From NCBI GenBank assembly GCA_963925735.1, contig CAWUUH010000048.1, positions 1 to 27,813 of the forward strand: a stretch of 27,813 nucleotides of DNA, given 5' to 3'. Every line of letters starts with the position of its first letter. Positions within the stretch are counted from its first letter, which is position 1. The DNA comes from UBA4582 sp013204195 (GTDB lineage: Bacteria > Pseudomonadota > Gammaproteobacteria > Pseudomonadales > Azotimanducaceae). A program made the translations under genes and the position numbers. Of the stretch, positions 1-7,176 are shown piece by piece. The notes under the pieces were generated by a model. It had not been told where the DNA came from and searched no databases. It saw nothing but the letters and a program-made list of their open reading frames with translations.

Positions 1-1008
1 GCCTCTAGCTTCATAGAAGGCATCGAGCCTGTTGAGAGTATGAATCCAGTATCGAGTGGCAGGAGCAGTATAGGTCTTACCCTTTTCCTTTCTCTTTACA
101 AAAAGCTGTACCTCTCCAGTATTAGATTTTCTTTTTTCGATGTCCGACATCTTTATTGCGCGGTCTGTTGATGACCAAGGACGAATTCCGGTGTGCTCCA
201 GGGTCTCGATCCAACAATAAAAAAGAAAACGTTGCTCGGCTTTTAAAGGAATACTTTCCAAAGGAAGGGCTATTTCCTTCTGGAATTGATTTCTTAGGTG
301 TTCTTGAAGTTTGTAGAACTTATCGTCATCAATCGTTGGTCTTCTTCGCTCAACAAGATTTTGTTTTGGGGTTTTGATCCTTGGAGGAACAAATCGCTCT
401 CCCTTGACCTCGAGCGCAAATTCAAAAGTGGCTCTCAGGGCTGTGTCAATCTTTGCAAGCGTAGAAGGGGAGTAGTTAGGGAAATTCTTTGTGCGCCACG
501 CCATCCATTTAGTGATGTCTCGCTGTGTGATTTCAGTGATCGGCTTCGATAAGTATTCGGCCTGCTTAAAGAAAGGAAGAATGACTTTGTCATACCAATT
601 TGAATAAGCGGAGTAGTTCTGGCGAGTCCAATAAGCACCGAAGATCGATTTCTCAGCGGGTGCTGCCAGCTGCTCATTAAGCTTGTAGCCTTCTTTCGCA
701 TCACTCATGTATTCGCGAACGGCTGAATTGATCGTCGTGACTTTAGGTGCTAAGTCTTGATCAATTCGATCATCAATTTCAGCATAGATTTGCCAAGCGA
801 CCTTGATCGCTTCTTTATCGTGATCGGGACTGTTCTTAAAATAGCGAACCTTGGTAGAGCGTACGACCTGCTTGCTTCCAGGAAGATCAAGCCTAAGCCA
901 CCAATAAGGCTTCTTCTGCTCATTCACAAATAAATAAGCCCGCTTATAGCGAGATTCATTTATCGGGCTTAGATAGACCTTTGGGACAGTTTTATCGACC
1001 TTTGGCAT
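1..1008 (-). CDS. Tyrosine recombinase / integrase (partial, C-terminus beyond window)
   Basis: An open frame of 336 codons runs from ATG at 1008 to the window edge without a stop, so the protein is cut by the window and not necessarily broken. The first ~90 residues contain an aromatic, basic segment (KPYWWLRLDLPGSK, residues 33-46) like the arm-binding domains of phage integrases. Residues ~93-205 resemble a SAM-like core-binding domain (SPSTLAKIDTALRATFEFAL near 180-199). The catalytic domain begins with EHTGIRPWS (271-279), where Arg276 matches the first catalytic Arg of the family. A Lys-rich strand (KRKEKGKTY, 305-313) fits the beta-hairpin lysine. The second Arg, the His and the Tyr would lie to the left of position 1. 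The gene sits just downstream of tRNA-Thr in the same direction, the usual place for the integrase of a tRNA-targeted element. The family is fairly sure; the subfamily is not recognised. Confidence 0.8.
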   Translation of the reverse strand, partial: MPKVDKTVPKVYLSPINESRYKRAYLFVNEQKKPYWWLRLDLPGSKQVVRSTKVRYFKNSPDHDKEAIKVAWQIYAEIDDRIDQDLAPKVTTINSAVREYMSDAKEGYKLNEQLAAPAEKSIFGAYWTRQNYSAYSNWYDKVILPFFKQAEYLSKPITEITQRDITKWMAWRTKNFPNYSPSTLAKIDTALRATFEFALEVKGERFVPPRIKTPKQNLVERRRPTIDDDKFYKLQEHLRNQFQKEIALPLESIPLKAEQRFLFYCWIETLEHTGIRPWSSTDRAIKMSDIEKRKSNTGEVQLFVKRKEKGKTYTAPATRYWIHTLNRLDAFYEARG

Positions 1009-1014
1009 CCAAAA

Positions 1015-1082
1015 AATCCTAAGATAATCCTAGTTAAGGTATTATTTTAGACTGCTTTTTGCCGTAATCCTAACTAATCCTA
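1015..1082. repeat. Four phased AATCCTA (TAGGATTA) repeats upstream of the integrase
   Basis: AATCCTA occurs in direct orientation at 1015-1021, 1026-1032, 1066-1072 and 1076-1082; the last three extend to TAATCCTA. Start-to-start spacings are 11, 40 and 10 bp, close to whole helical turns, so all copies face the same side of the DNA. They fill the short gap between the integrase start and the tRNA end. Integrase arm sites, excisionase sites or an autoregulatory operator are all compatible with this placement; the sequence does not decide which. Confidence 0.6.
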
Positions 1083-1143
1083 AAACATATTCGTAAGCTG
1101 TAAATCCGGTTTTGATTTTTAGCCTAGCCCGCTAGGTTATTTG

Positions 1144-1216
1144 TGCCGGAAAGAGGACTCGAACCTCCGACCAATTGCTTACGAAGCAACTGCTCTACCA
1201 ACTGAGCTATCCCGGC
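1144..1216 (-). tRNA. tRNA-Thr (anticodon CGT)
   Basis: Read on the minus strand, the 73-nt sequence starts GCCGGGA and ends TTCCGGC plus discriminator A, giving a full acceptor stem with one G-T pair. The D-arm contains AGCTCAGTTGGTAGAGC and the T-arm GGTTCGAGTCC. The anticodon stem GTTGC/GCAAT closes the loop TTCGTAA, so the anticodon is CGT, reading ACG. The three bases after the discriminator are CAA rather than CCA, so the CCA end is not fully encoded, unlike the tRNA-Gly at 26331. The 3' end faces the integrase. The related E. coli thrW is a known prophage insertion target, which fits an attachment site here. Confidence 0.95.
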
Positions 1217-1224
1217 GTCTGGCG

Positions 1225-1253
1225 ATTATAACCTGATTTTTTTGACGCTGTAA
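1225..1253 (-). promoter_or_regulatory. Sigma70-type promoter for tRNA-Thr
   Basis: On the minus strand there is TTACAG (1253-1248), a 17-bp spacer and a perfect TATAAT (1230-1225). The mature tRNA 5' end lies 9 nt past the -10 box, so the 5' leader would be very short. Confidence 0.75.
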
Positions 1254-1284
1254 GCTATTCAAATCGAACCCTGGGTGCCCTGCA

Positions 1285-3204
1285 ATGACAAAAAGCCTAT
1301 CACTACCCCGCGGCATGCTGGCGCTGATTTTCGCCCTGGCGGTGCTTTACGATGGCAACCCGGTGCTGGCCTTGGGTTGTCTGGTGTTATTGACACTGAC
1401 CGGCTTGGTGATGATTTGGCCCAAGCTCAATGGCGAAGCCTTTGTCTGGTCGAGGGTTCACTGGGTGCTATTGGCTTATCTAGTCTGGCAGAGTTGCCTG
1501 GTGTTCCTCAGTATCGTGCCGGAAAATTCCTTGTTGATGTATGGCGTGTGGGTGTCGCTGGTGGTGGTGACTTACGCGACGGTGGCGCTAGACGGGCCCG
1601 GTTGGCGGCGAGTGTTTGGCTTCTTTCTGATAGCAGGGCTGATTACGGCGATCTGGGGAATTGTAGAATCCGTGGTCACAGGTATCAGGGCTAACGGCCC
1701 CATTGTTGACCCGAACGCCTGGGCGGCGTTGAATAATTTGTTTTTCTTTATGGTGCTCGCGGTTTTTCTGACAGTCCCGCGCCTGCGCGGGTTAAGTTTG
1801 TTGGTATTACAGGTATTTGCCGTAGCCGTATTTGCCAGTGCGTCACGAATGGGTTTTGGTGTATTTGTCAGCGGTCTCCTGTTGGTTGCCTTATTGGTCT
1901 GGCGCTTTCGTGATCTAAGGCTGCCAATGGTCATTATGGGTGCTGCTTTAGTACTTTGTTTTGCCGTATTGTCAGCAACTGAGGCGATACCCGTTAAGGC
2001 GGAAACCCATATCAATGTCGAGCGTGGTGACTATACCGTCAGGTTCTCCATGTGGCGCGCCGCTTTGGATATCTGGGCCGAGCATCCTATTGTCGGTGTC
2101 GGTCCAGGTACCTTTAATCTGCATTATCCGAGATATCACGAGACTATAGATGATGGAACAACCGGCTCCTTTGTCCATAACGACTATCTGCAGTTTCTGG
2201 CGGAAGGTGGGCCGCTATTACTGGGTTTCCTGTTGCTGTTCACCGGCTATCTAATCTATCACTTGCTGGATTCAGGTTGGCGGGTATTGCGGGGTGACAG
2301 GTCTCGACTTGAGCCGCTGATATTAGTGGTGGGCATGGGGGCGGTGCTGGGTCAGTGCCTCATGAACTTTCCGCTTTATCTCATTCAGGTGCAGATGTTG
2401 ATGGGTCTGGCGTTGGCTCGGCTCATCACGCTTAAGGTGCGGGTATATCGAACCCAATTACGTTTTGAATCTGCTTGGCTCAGTAAGGCCAGCGCGTTGA
2501 TTATTGCGCTGTTGCTGACGACTGTGTCGGTGCTGGACGGTCTGGGTTTCGACATCGTCTATCAGCGTTCAATCCCCTTTGTGCGGGATATTCACAGCAG
2601 CCCGTCGGCCTATTATCAAACCATGGCATTTTTACGGGTGGCAAGAAGCCTCAATGCCCGCACGCGCATAGCCATGGCGAGGCTCTATCGCCTGAATTTT
2701 GATCATGAGACAGACCCGGATGTTCGGTATTCACTGGCTGTGGCCACAGCGCTGGAATACCAGGCGGCACTGCGCATCAACCCCTATCATTCCGGCGTCA
2801 GGCGCCAGTTCGCCGAATTTCTGGAGCAAACCCCTGAGCTTCTGGCATTACCAGAAATTGAACTGACGCCTTTGCAACACTTTGAAATGGCGGTGGCTCT
2901 GTGGCCCATCGCCGTCGACGTGCAATTGGCTTTTATCGATTTTCTCGAACGTAATGGTCAGCCAGAAGCCGCCTATGAGGTGCTCACCGGCGATGCGCTG
3001 AAATGGGTCAACCTGCGGCAAGATGGCTTTTGGCAAAACCGCGAACGGGTTTGCGCGCTGCTGATTCAGCGGGCGCAGGCGCGCCATGACCTGCCGGCGC
3101 TGGAAAAATTGGTGGCGACAGTGGACCCGCTGATTATCAATAAGGTGATGTGGGACTTACGCGCGGAAACATCCATGGTGACCGGGGTTTCGCCGAGCTT
3201 TTAG
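1285..3204 (+). CDS. O-antigen ligase / Wzy_C-family polytopic membrane protein
   Basis: This 639-aa protein has about ten or more hydrophobic segments in its first ~400 residues, then a mostly soluble C-terminal region of ~200 residues. The signature of the Wzy_C (O-antigen ligase) family lies at about residues 268-312: a GVGPGTFN turn, a probable periplasmic loop with FVHNDYLQFLAEGG, then a membrane helix. Members join or polymerise glycans, or transfer them to lipid A-core or protein, in the inner membrane facing the periplasm. The C-terminal helical part (ARSLNARTRIAMARLYRL, EYQAALRINPYHSG) looks like TPR-type repeats, seen in some relatives. No other polysaccharide gene lies beside it, so substrate and partners cannot be stated. 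The ATG at 1285 was chosen because the frame opens there into a clean membrane helix; the ribosome site is weak. Confidence 0.75.
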   Translation: MTKSLSLPRGMLALIFALAVLYDGNPVLALGCLVLLTLTGLVMIWPKLNGEAFVWSRVHWVLLAYLVWQSCLVFLSIVPENSLLMYGVWVSLVVVTYATVALDGPGWRRVFGFFLIAGLITAIWGIVESVVTGIRANGPIVDPNAWAALNNLFFFMVLAVFLTVPRLRGLSLLVLQVFAVAVFASASRMGFGVFVSGLLLVALLVWRFRDLRLPMVIMGAALVLCFAVLSATEAIPVKAETHINVERGDYTVRFSMWRAALDIWAEHPIVGVGPGTFNLHYPRYHETIDDGTTGSFVHNDYLQFLAEGGPLLLGFLLLFTGYLIYHLLDSGWRVLRGDRSRLEPLILVVGMGAVLGQCLMNFPLYLIQVQMLMGLALARLITLKVRVYRTQLRFESAWLSKASALIIALLLTTVSVLDGLGFDIVYQRSIPFVRDIHSSPSAYYQTMAFLRVARSLNARTRIAMARLYRLNFDHETDPDVRYSLAVATALEYQAALRINPYHSGVRRQFAEFLEQTPELLALPEIELTPLQHFEMAVALWPIAVDVQLAFIDFLERNGQPEAAYEVLTGDALKWVNLRQDGFWQNRERVCALLIQRAQARHDLPALEKLVATVDPLIINKVMWDLRAETSMVTGVSPSF

Positions 3205-3206
3205 GC

Positions 3207-4058
3207 TCAGCGAAATCGCATGGATAAATCCACGGCCTGGCAGTGTTTGGTTAACGCGCCAATGGAGACAAAATGGACCCCGGTCTCGGCAATGGCCACC
3301 AAGTCCGTCTCCGACTCGATGCCGCCGGAGGCTTCGAGTTTGATGGCGGTGGGCACCTGGCTGACGGCGTCGCGCATATCCGTCAGGGTAAAATTATCCA
3401 GCATGATCCAGTCGGGTTGAGCGACCAGCGCTTCCTGGAATTCCGTCATATTTTCAACTTCGACTTCGACCTTGCGTCCCGGGTGTAGCTGGCGTGCCCG
3501 TTGAATAGCGCGAGTGATGGAACCGCAAGCTTGAATATGATTTTCCTTGATCAGGAAAGCGTCAAATAAACCGATCCGATGATTCAATCCACCGCCGCAG
3601 GCTACCGCATACTTTTGAGCCAGTCTTAGCCCTGGCAGGGTTTTACGGGTATCCAACAGCCGGGTTTGAGTGTGTTTGATCAGATCGCTGTAGTGCCGGG
3701 TTCGGGTTGCGGTACCCGAGAGGGTCTGCAGGAAGTTCAGGGCCGTGCGCTCGCCAGTTAATATTTGGCGAGCGTTACCTGCCACCGCAAACAGTAATTG
3801 ATTCGGGGTAACCAGATCGCCATCGTCGACTTGCCAGTCTAGGGTCAGGCTCGGATCCAGCTGACGAAACACTTCCGTGACCCAGGGTCGGCCGCAGATT
3901 ACAGCCTTCTCGCGGGTGATCACAGCGGCGTTGGCGGTGGTCTCAACGTCAATTAATTCCGCGGTGATATCGCCGGTGCCACAGTCTTCAGCGAGTGCGC
4001 GGGCGACCGTGTCGGCCAGGTCGGCGAATAAATCTTTGGTGGTATCTAGGTTTGGCAT
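3207..4058 (-). CDS. nadC: Nicotinate-nucleotide pyrophosphorylase (quinolinate phosphoribosyltransferase)
   Basis: The 283-aa product has the normal length and order for NadC, which turns quinolinate and PRPP into nicotinate mononucleotide, CO2 and PPi in de novo NAD synthesis. Recognisable segments are EDCGTGDITAELI (28-40), the substrate-binding stretch ERTALNFLQTLSGTATRTR, LLDTRKTLPGLRLAQKYAV, a GGGLNHRIGLFDAFLIKENH block, and the barrel strands VEVEVENMTEF, WIMLDNFT and IKLEASGGI. The catalytic-site Lys, Arg and Asp/Glu residues of the family are in place. It is transcribed leftwards, 5 nt downstream of the aspartic protease gene, so the two probably share a transcript. The nadC/ampD neighbourhood is conserved in gammaproteobacteria. 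Its stop is 2 nt from the stop of the convergent Wzy_C gene. Confidence 0.95.
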   Translation of the reverse strand: MPNLDTTKDLFADLADTVARALAEDCGTGDITAELIDVETTANAAVITREKAVICGRPWVTEVFRQLDPSLTLDWQVDDGDLVTPNQLLFAVAGNARQILTGERTALNFLQTLSGTATRTRHYSDLIKHTQTRLLDTRKTLPGLRLAQKYAVACGGGLNHRIGLFDAFLIKENHIQACGSITRAIQRARQLHPGRKVEVEVENMTEFQEALVAQPDWIMLDNFTLTDMRDAVSQVPTAIKLEASGGIESETDLVAIAETGVHFVSIGALTKHCQAVDLSMRFR

Positions 4059-4063
4059 AAGGG

Positions 4064-4573
4064 TTATTCCAGGTATTGGGTCAGGGTCAAAGAGTCACCC
4101 CGCTGAATAAATTCGATTTGTTTCAGGGCACTCATGCCCAGTAAAATTTGTGAGGCTTGCATGGCCGGATTGATGCTGGCGCGCACATCAAACAGGGTAA
4201 TAGCGCCAATGCTGAGTTCATCCAGTCGGGTTTCATAGACAGTGATGGGGCCATTAGCGGTCATAGCCCGCATAGGCCTGCCGCGGCTAATGTTTAATGA
4301 CCCTGCCAGCACCTCGGGGATCACCACGTCGGTGGCGCCGGTATCCAGTAAAAACTCTGCTGGCTGGCGATTGATCGTGCCCGTTACCAGATAATGGCCA
4401 GCACGATTACGGGCCAGTTCGACCTGATGCTGGGCTTGGCTGCTTTGGCTGATGGGTAGCTGATTCGGATTGCGCTGCCGGTCTTCGACGCCTGCAAAAA
4501 ACACGGTCAGCAAACCCATGCCGACGGCGCAGGCCAGGATCATCATGCCGCGTCCCAATGTTTGTGTTTCCAT
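4064..4573 (-). CDS. Membrane-anchored retropepsin-like aspartic protease (clan AA)
   Basis: From ATG at 4573 (TTG at 4576 is one codon upstream; CAGG gives the spacing for ATG) the protein has 169 residues. A single N-terminal hydrophobic helix (about MMILACAVGMGLLTVFFAGV) is followed by a linker and a small beta-rich domain. FLLDTGATDVVIP carries the active-site DTG motif typical of a dimeric retropepsin half, and the C-terminal LLGMSAL fits the hydrophobic-hydrophobic-Gly motif. This matches the bacterial TIGR02281-type family, predicted to act as dimers in the periplasm; substrates are unknown to me. It lies upstream of nadC in the same direction with a 5-nt gap and is divergent from ampD. 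Confidence 0.8.
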   Translation of the reverse strand: METQTLGRGMMILACAVGMGLLTVFFAGVEDRQRNPNQLPISQSSQAQHQVELARNRAGHYLVTGTINRQPAEFLLDTGATDVVIPEVLAGSLNISRGRPMRAMTANGPITVYETRLDELSIGAITLFDVRASINPAMQASQILLGMSALKQIEFIQRGDSLTLTQYLE

Positions 4574-4658
4574 CAATTGCCTGCGAATCAGTCAGTGTTA
4601 GCAATGCAGACGAGGTTAGCACATTCCTAGGGTCTAGCGCCCGTGAGATGCGCGGTTG

Positions 4659-4667
4659 TGCTAGAAT
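4659..4667 (+). promoter_or_regulatory. Possible extended -10 promoter of ampD
   Basis: TGCTAGAAT is an extended -10 element (TG, one base, TAGAAT) 33 nt before the ampD start. No good -35 hexamer is seen 16-18 bp upstream, as is common for extended -10 promoters. Confidence 0.4.
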
Positions 4668-4700
4668 ATTCGGCATCTTAAGGTAGGGTAAAAGGCGCCT

Positions 4701-5267
4701 ATGGAAATTGATCATGGCTGGCTAGATACCGGCGAGCGGCTGCCAAGCCCGAATTGCGATACGCGTCCGAGCGCTGAGATCAGCCTGATCGTTGTGCATG
4801 GTATTAGTCTGCCCGCCGGTCACTTCGGCAGTGCCTATGTGCCGAATTTATTTCTCAATCGGTTGGATGTTTGCGCTCACCCCGATTTCGCAGACCTGGC
4901 GGGGGTTTGTGTTTCCAGTCATTTGCTGATTCGTCGAGACGGCCAGTTAATCCAATTTGTGCCCTTTCACGCGCGGGCCTGGCATGCGGGTGAGTCGAAT
5001 TTTCGAGGCAGACCGGGCTGCAATGATTTTTCGGTGGGTATCGAACTGGAAGGCACTGATCACTCGGGTTATGACCTGAAGCAATATCAGCAACTGGCCG
5101 CTGTGTGTCGATTGCTGCTGGATACCTGGCAGATTCCCGCGGATCATATCGTCGGCCACAGCGATATCGCGCCGGGTCGTAAAACCGATCCGGGACCCAA
5201 GTTTAACTGGGCTGAATTTCGTGCCATGTTGGCGGCGGATCCGACCTGTTTCGAGTCTGTTCGTTAG
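4701..5267 (+). CDS. ampD: 1,6-anhydro-N-acetylmuramyl-L-alanine amidase AmpD
   Basis: The 188-aa product matches AmpD in length and fold (Amidase_2 family). It cuts the lactyl-amide bond of cytoplasmic anhydroMurNAc-peptides, releasing the stem peptide for recycling. Zinc ligands are visible at His33 (IVVHGISLP), His153 (GHSDIAPGRKTDPGP) and Asp163, with the catalytic Lys161; these sit one residue off the His34/His154/Lys162/Asp164 numbering of the Citrobacter enzyme. The substrate loop WHAGESNF and the FSVGIELEG strand are present. No signal peptide is seen, as expected for cytosolic AmpD rather than secreted AmpDh paralogues. It is followed after 116 bp by ampE. In species with ampR-ampC, loss of AmpD derepresses the beta-lactamase, but no ampR or ampC lies in this window. 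Confidence 0.95.
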   Translation: MEIDHGWLDTGERLPSPNCDTRPSAEISLIVVHGISLPAGHFGSAYVPNLFLNRLDVCAHPDFADLAGVCVSSHLLIRRDGQLIQFVPFHARAWHAGESNFRGRPGCNDFSVGIELEGTDHSGYDLKQYQQLAAVCRLLLDTWQIPADHIVGHSDIAPGRKTDPGPKFNWAEFRAMLAADPTCFESVR

Positions 5268-5281
5268 GGGTTGAATGGGGC

Positions 5282-5352
5282 CTTTTATTAGCACTTTTAT
5301 TAGCGCTTCTATTAGCCCATCTATTCGCATTAATATTAGCTTTTTATTAGCG
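5282..5352. repeat. 12-bp tandem repeat array between ampD and ampE
   Basis: Six consecutive units are seen: CTTTTATTAGCA, CTTTTATTAGCG, CTTCTATTAGCC, CATCTATTCGCA, TTAATATTAGCT and TTTTATTAGCG (the last 11 bp). The left copies are nearly identical and the array decays to the right. It lies wholly in the gap between two genes of one probable transcript. No inverted symmetry or strong hairpin is apparent, so it looks like a minisatellite rather than a terminator. Confidence 0.85.
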
Positions 5353-5383
5353 TTACAGTGAGTTTCTGCAGCAGAGGTCAAGT

Positions 5384-6205
5384 ATGAATTTTCTGGTGGT
5401 TTTAACGGTAGTGCTGGCCTATAAAAGCTGGCCCGGCAGACGCCTGCTGCGTGATAAAATTCCCTTTGCGGCTTACCAAAATTGGTTTTTGTCGCGCTCG
5501 CTGGCGCCCAATGCTCAGTACCTATTGTGTGTGGGGCTGCCTGCTGCACTCGTGTTCGGCCTCAGTGTCATACTGGCGTCAGGGATTTTGAACATTCTTT
5601 GGTTACTCTTAGCACTTGTCGTACTTGGCTATTCAATTGGCAGCAACAACCTCGCCCAGCGAGTCGCGAATCAAACTAAATGGTTGCATGGGCTGTCGCG
5701 CACTGAGTCAATGGCAGACGTCATCGTTGAGCAAAACCATTATATGACCAGGACCAGCTATGGGGTCTTTCAAAGTATCTACCCCGTGCTTTTCTGGTTT
5801 TTACTGATGGGCCCCGCTGGAGCATTAGCCTACGGTTTGAGTCGTACCTACCTGAAAAATCTAGAGGGTGATGACCCGCAACGTCAACTTGTTGAAACCG
5901 TCATGTATTGGATGGAGTGGTTGCCGACACGGCTGACCGGTTTTATTTTTGCGTTGCTGGGTAACTTCGGCCGCTGCTTTGAAGCCTGGATCGCTGGACT
6001 GTTCGACGTTGGTCAGTCTCAATCTAACTTGCTGAGGTCGCTGCTTGGATTGGCTATTGCTGAAGCAGATTACCAAACTGTACAAACACTGCCAGAATTT
6101 GTGGCGCTTGCCGAGCGGGATATGCAAACCGCTCGCGACCTATTGGAGCGCACGTTGTTCGGCTGGCTGGGTCTGGCCGCTATTTTGGCGATCGTAGGTT
6201 GGTAA
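5384..6205 (+). CDS. ampE: Inner-membrane protein AmpE (CobD/CbiB-like family)
   Basis: The 273-aa protein follows ampD and has the AmpE pattern: an N-terminal segment with LAYKSWPGRRLLRDKIPF, two hydrophobic helices around residues 45-85 (YLLCVGLPAALVFGLSVILASGILNILWLLLALVVLGYSIG), a middle block TRTSYGVFQSIYPVLFWFLLMGPAGALAYGLSRTYLKN, and a C-terminal helix. AmpE is a predicted membrane sensor or modulator classed with the cobalamin-biosynthesis CobD/CbiB family; its biochemical activity is not established. A good ribosome site (AGAGG, 6 nt before ATG) fixes the start. Its 3' end overlaps the start of the BtuF-like gene by 7 nt. Confidence 0.88.
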   Translation: MNFLVVLTVVLAYKSWPGRRLLRDKIPFAAYQNWFLSRSLAPNAQYLLCVGLPAALVFGLSVILASGILNILWLLLALVVLGYSIGSNNLAQRVANQTKWLHGLSRTESMADVIVEQNHYMTRTSYGVFQSIYPVLFWFLLMGPAGALAYGLSRTYLKNLEGDDPQRQLVETVMYWMEWLPTRLTGFIFALLGNFGRCFEAWIAGLFDVGQSQSNLLRSLLGLAIAEADYQTVQTLPEFVALAERDMQTARDLLERTLFGWLGLAAILAIVGW

Positions 6206-7083
6206 CCAACAGTTTCAGATGTTTCGCTGTATTATTTTGCCTGGTTTTATCCGCCACTTTTGTGCTCATGATGCCTGTCACGGCGACGGCTGAGATGCAA
6301 ATCAACGTCAAGGATGATGCGGGTCTCTGGGTCCATTTGCCCCGTCCGGCTCAGCGTATTGTCAGTTTGTCACCACACCTGACCGAGATGCTGTTTGAGT
6401 TGGGTGTTGGCGATTTAGTTGTTGGTACCGTCAGCTACGCTGATTTTCCCAAGCAGGCCCAGGGCATACCCAGAATTGGCAATGCCTTTTCCGTAAACGT
6501 TGAAGCTGTGGTCGAGCTGGCGCCAGATGTCATTATCGCATGGCAAACTGGGGGTGCTAATCGCGCGCTGCAGAAACTCAGAAGTCTGGGTTATCCGATC
6601 TATATTAATGAAGCGCCTAGTCTTGAATCCATTGCCGCCTCTGTTCGCAAAATAGCCCGTCTTGTTGGCCAGGAGCATCGTGGTGGCGAACTCGCCGATA
6701 GTTTTTTGACGCGATTGGCTGAGTTGCGTCAAGAGCCGGGTGGAAAGCGGCTGTTCTTTCAAATTTCAGACGAAAACCTGTATACGGTCAATCGTACTCA
6801 TCTGATCGGTCAGGCGTTGTCGTTGTGTGGTGGCACCAATATATTTGCTGATGTCTCGGCCCAAGTTCCGCTGGTGAGTCAGGAATCGGTGCTCAGCGCT
6901 AATCCTGAAATCATTTTTTATACCCTTGTGCCTGGGGATAGAGACGGAGACTGGGTGGGCCGCTGGTCTTCGATGTTGGTCAACACGCAACTGATTGCCA
7001 TCGATCCAAATGTCATTTCTCGCCCCAGTTTACGGATGTTGGAAGGCATAGAATTGATCTGTAATGGTATCGTTGGAAATTAG
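6199..7083 (+). CDS. BtuF-like periplasmic cobalamin/siderophore-type binding protein
   Basis: The 294-aa product has a Sec signal (CFAVLFCLVLSATFVLMMPVTATA, split here only by its hydrophobic run) and a TroA-like periplasmic binding fold. The segments PAQRIVSLSPHLTEMLFELG, VSYADFPKQAQGIPRIGN, VNVEAVVELAPDVIIAW and LRSLGYPIYINEAPSL follow BtuF, the vitamin B12-binding partner of BtuCD. No permease or ATPase gene lies next to it, so it must serve a transporter encoded elsewhere or act otherwise. The start is TTG at 6199, inside the end of ampE; AGG directly abuts it, so a conventional ribosome site is absent and translation is probably coupled to ampE. Cobalamin is the best guess from similarity; haem or iron-siderophore binding is possible. 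Confidence 0.78.
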   Translation: MVTNSFRCFAVLFCLVLSATFVLMMPVTATAEMQINVKDDAGLWVHLPRPAQRIVSLSPHLTEMLFELGVGDLVVGTVSYADFPKQAQGIPRIGNAFSVNVEAVVELAPDVIIAWQTGGANRALQKLRSLGYPIYINEAPSLESIAASVRKIARLVGQEHRGGELADSFLTRLAELRQEPGGKRLFFQISDENLYTVNRTHLIGQALSLCGGTNIFADVSAQVPLVSQESVLSANPEIIFYTLVPGDRDGDWVGRWSSMLVNTQLIAIDPNVISRPSLRMLEGIELICNGIVGN

Positions 7084-7146
7084 CGGTTCAGTTGGCGTTG
7101 GGCCGCCTGTAAGATGTTTTGATAAATAGCTGATCCTGATTGGCAT

Positions 7147-7170
7147 CAGCGTCAGCGTCAGCGTCAGGAG
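7147..7170 (+). repeat. Hexamer repeat (CAGCGT)x3 leading into the aceE ribosome binding site
   Basis: Three perfect CAGCGT units (7147-7164) run into CAGGAG (7165-7170), whose GGAG is the Shine-Dalgarno sequence 6 nt before the aceE ATG at 7177. The rest of the 93-bp gap (7084-7146) shows no PdhR-type palindrome and no convincing promoter. Confidence 0.7.
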
Positions 7171-7176
7171 AAAATC

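Noticed and set aside
156..704. Several small frames on both strands at the left edge (156-377 +, 298-552 +, 435-704 -)
   Set aside because: They lie inside the intact integrase frame, which has the family motifs and continues past the window edge.
5282..5352. CRISPR-like array
   Set aside because: Units are 12 bp, directly abutting and without spacers; there are no cas genes.
7084..7146. PdhR operator upstream of aceE
   Set aside because: No AATTGGT-type palindrome could be found and no pdhR gene is adjacent.
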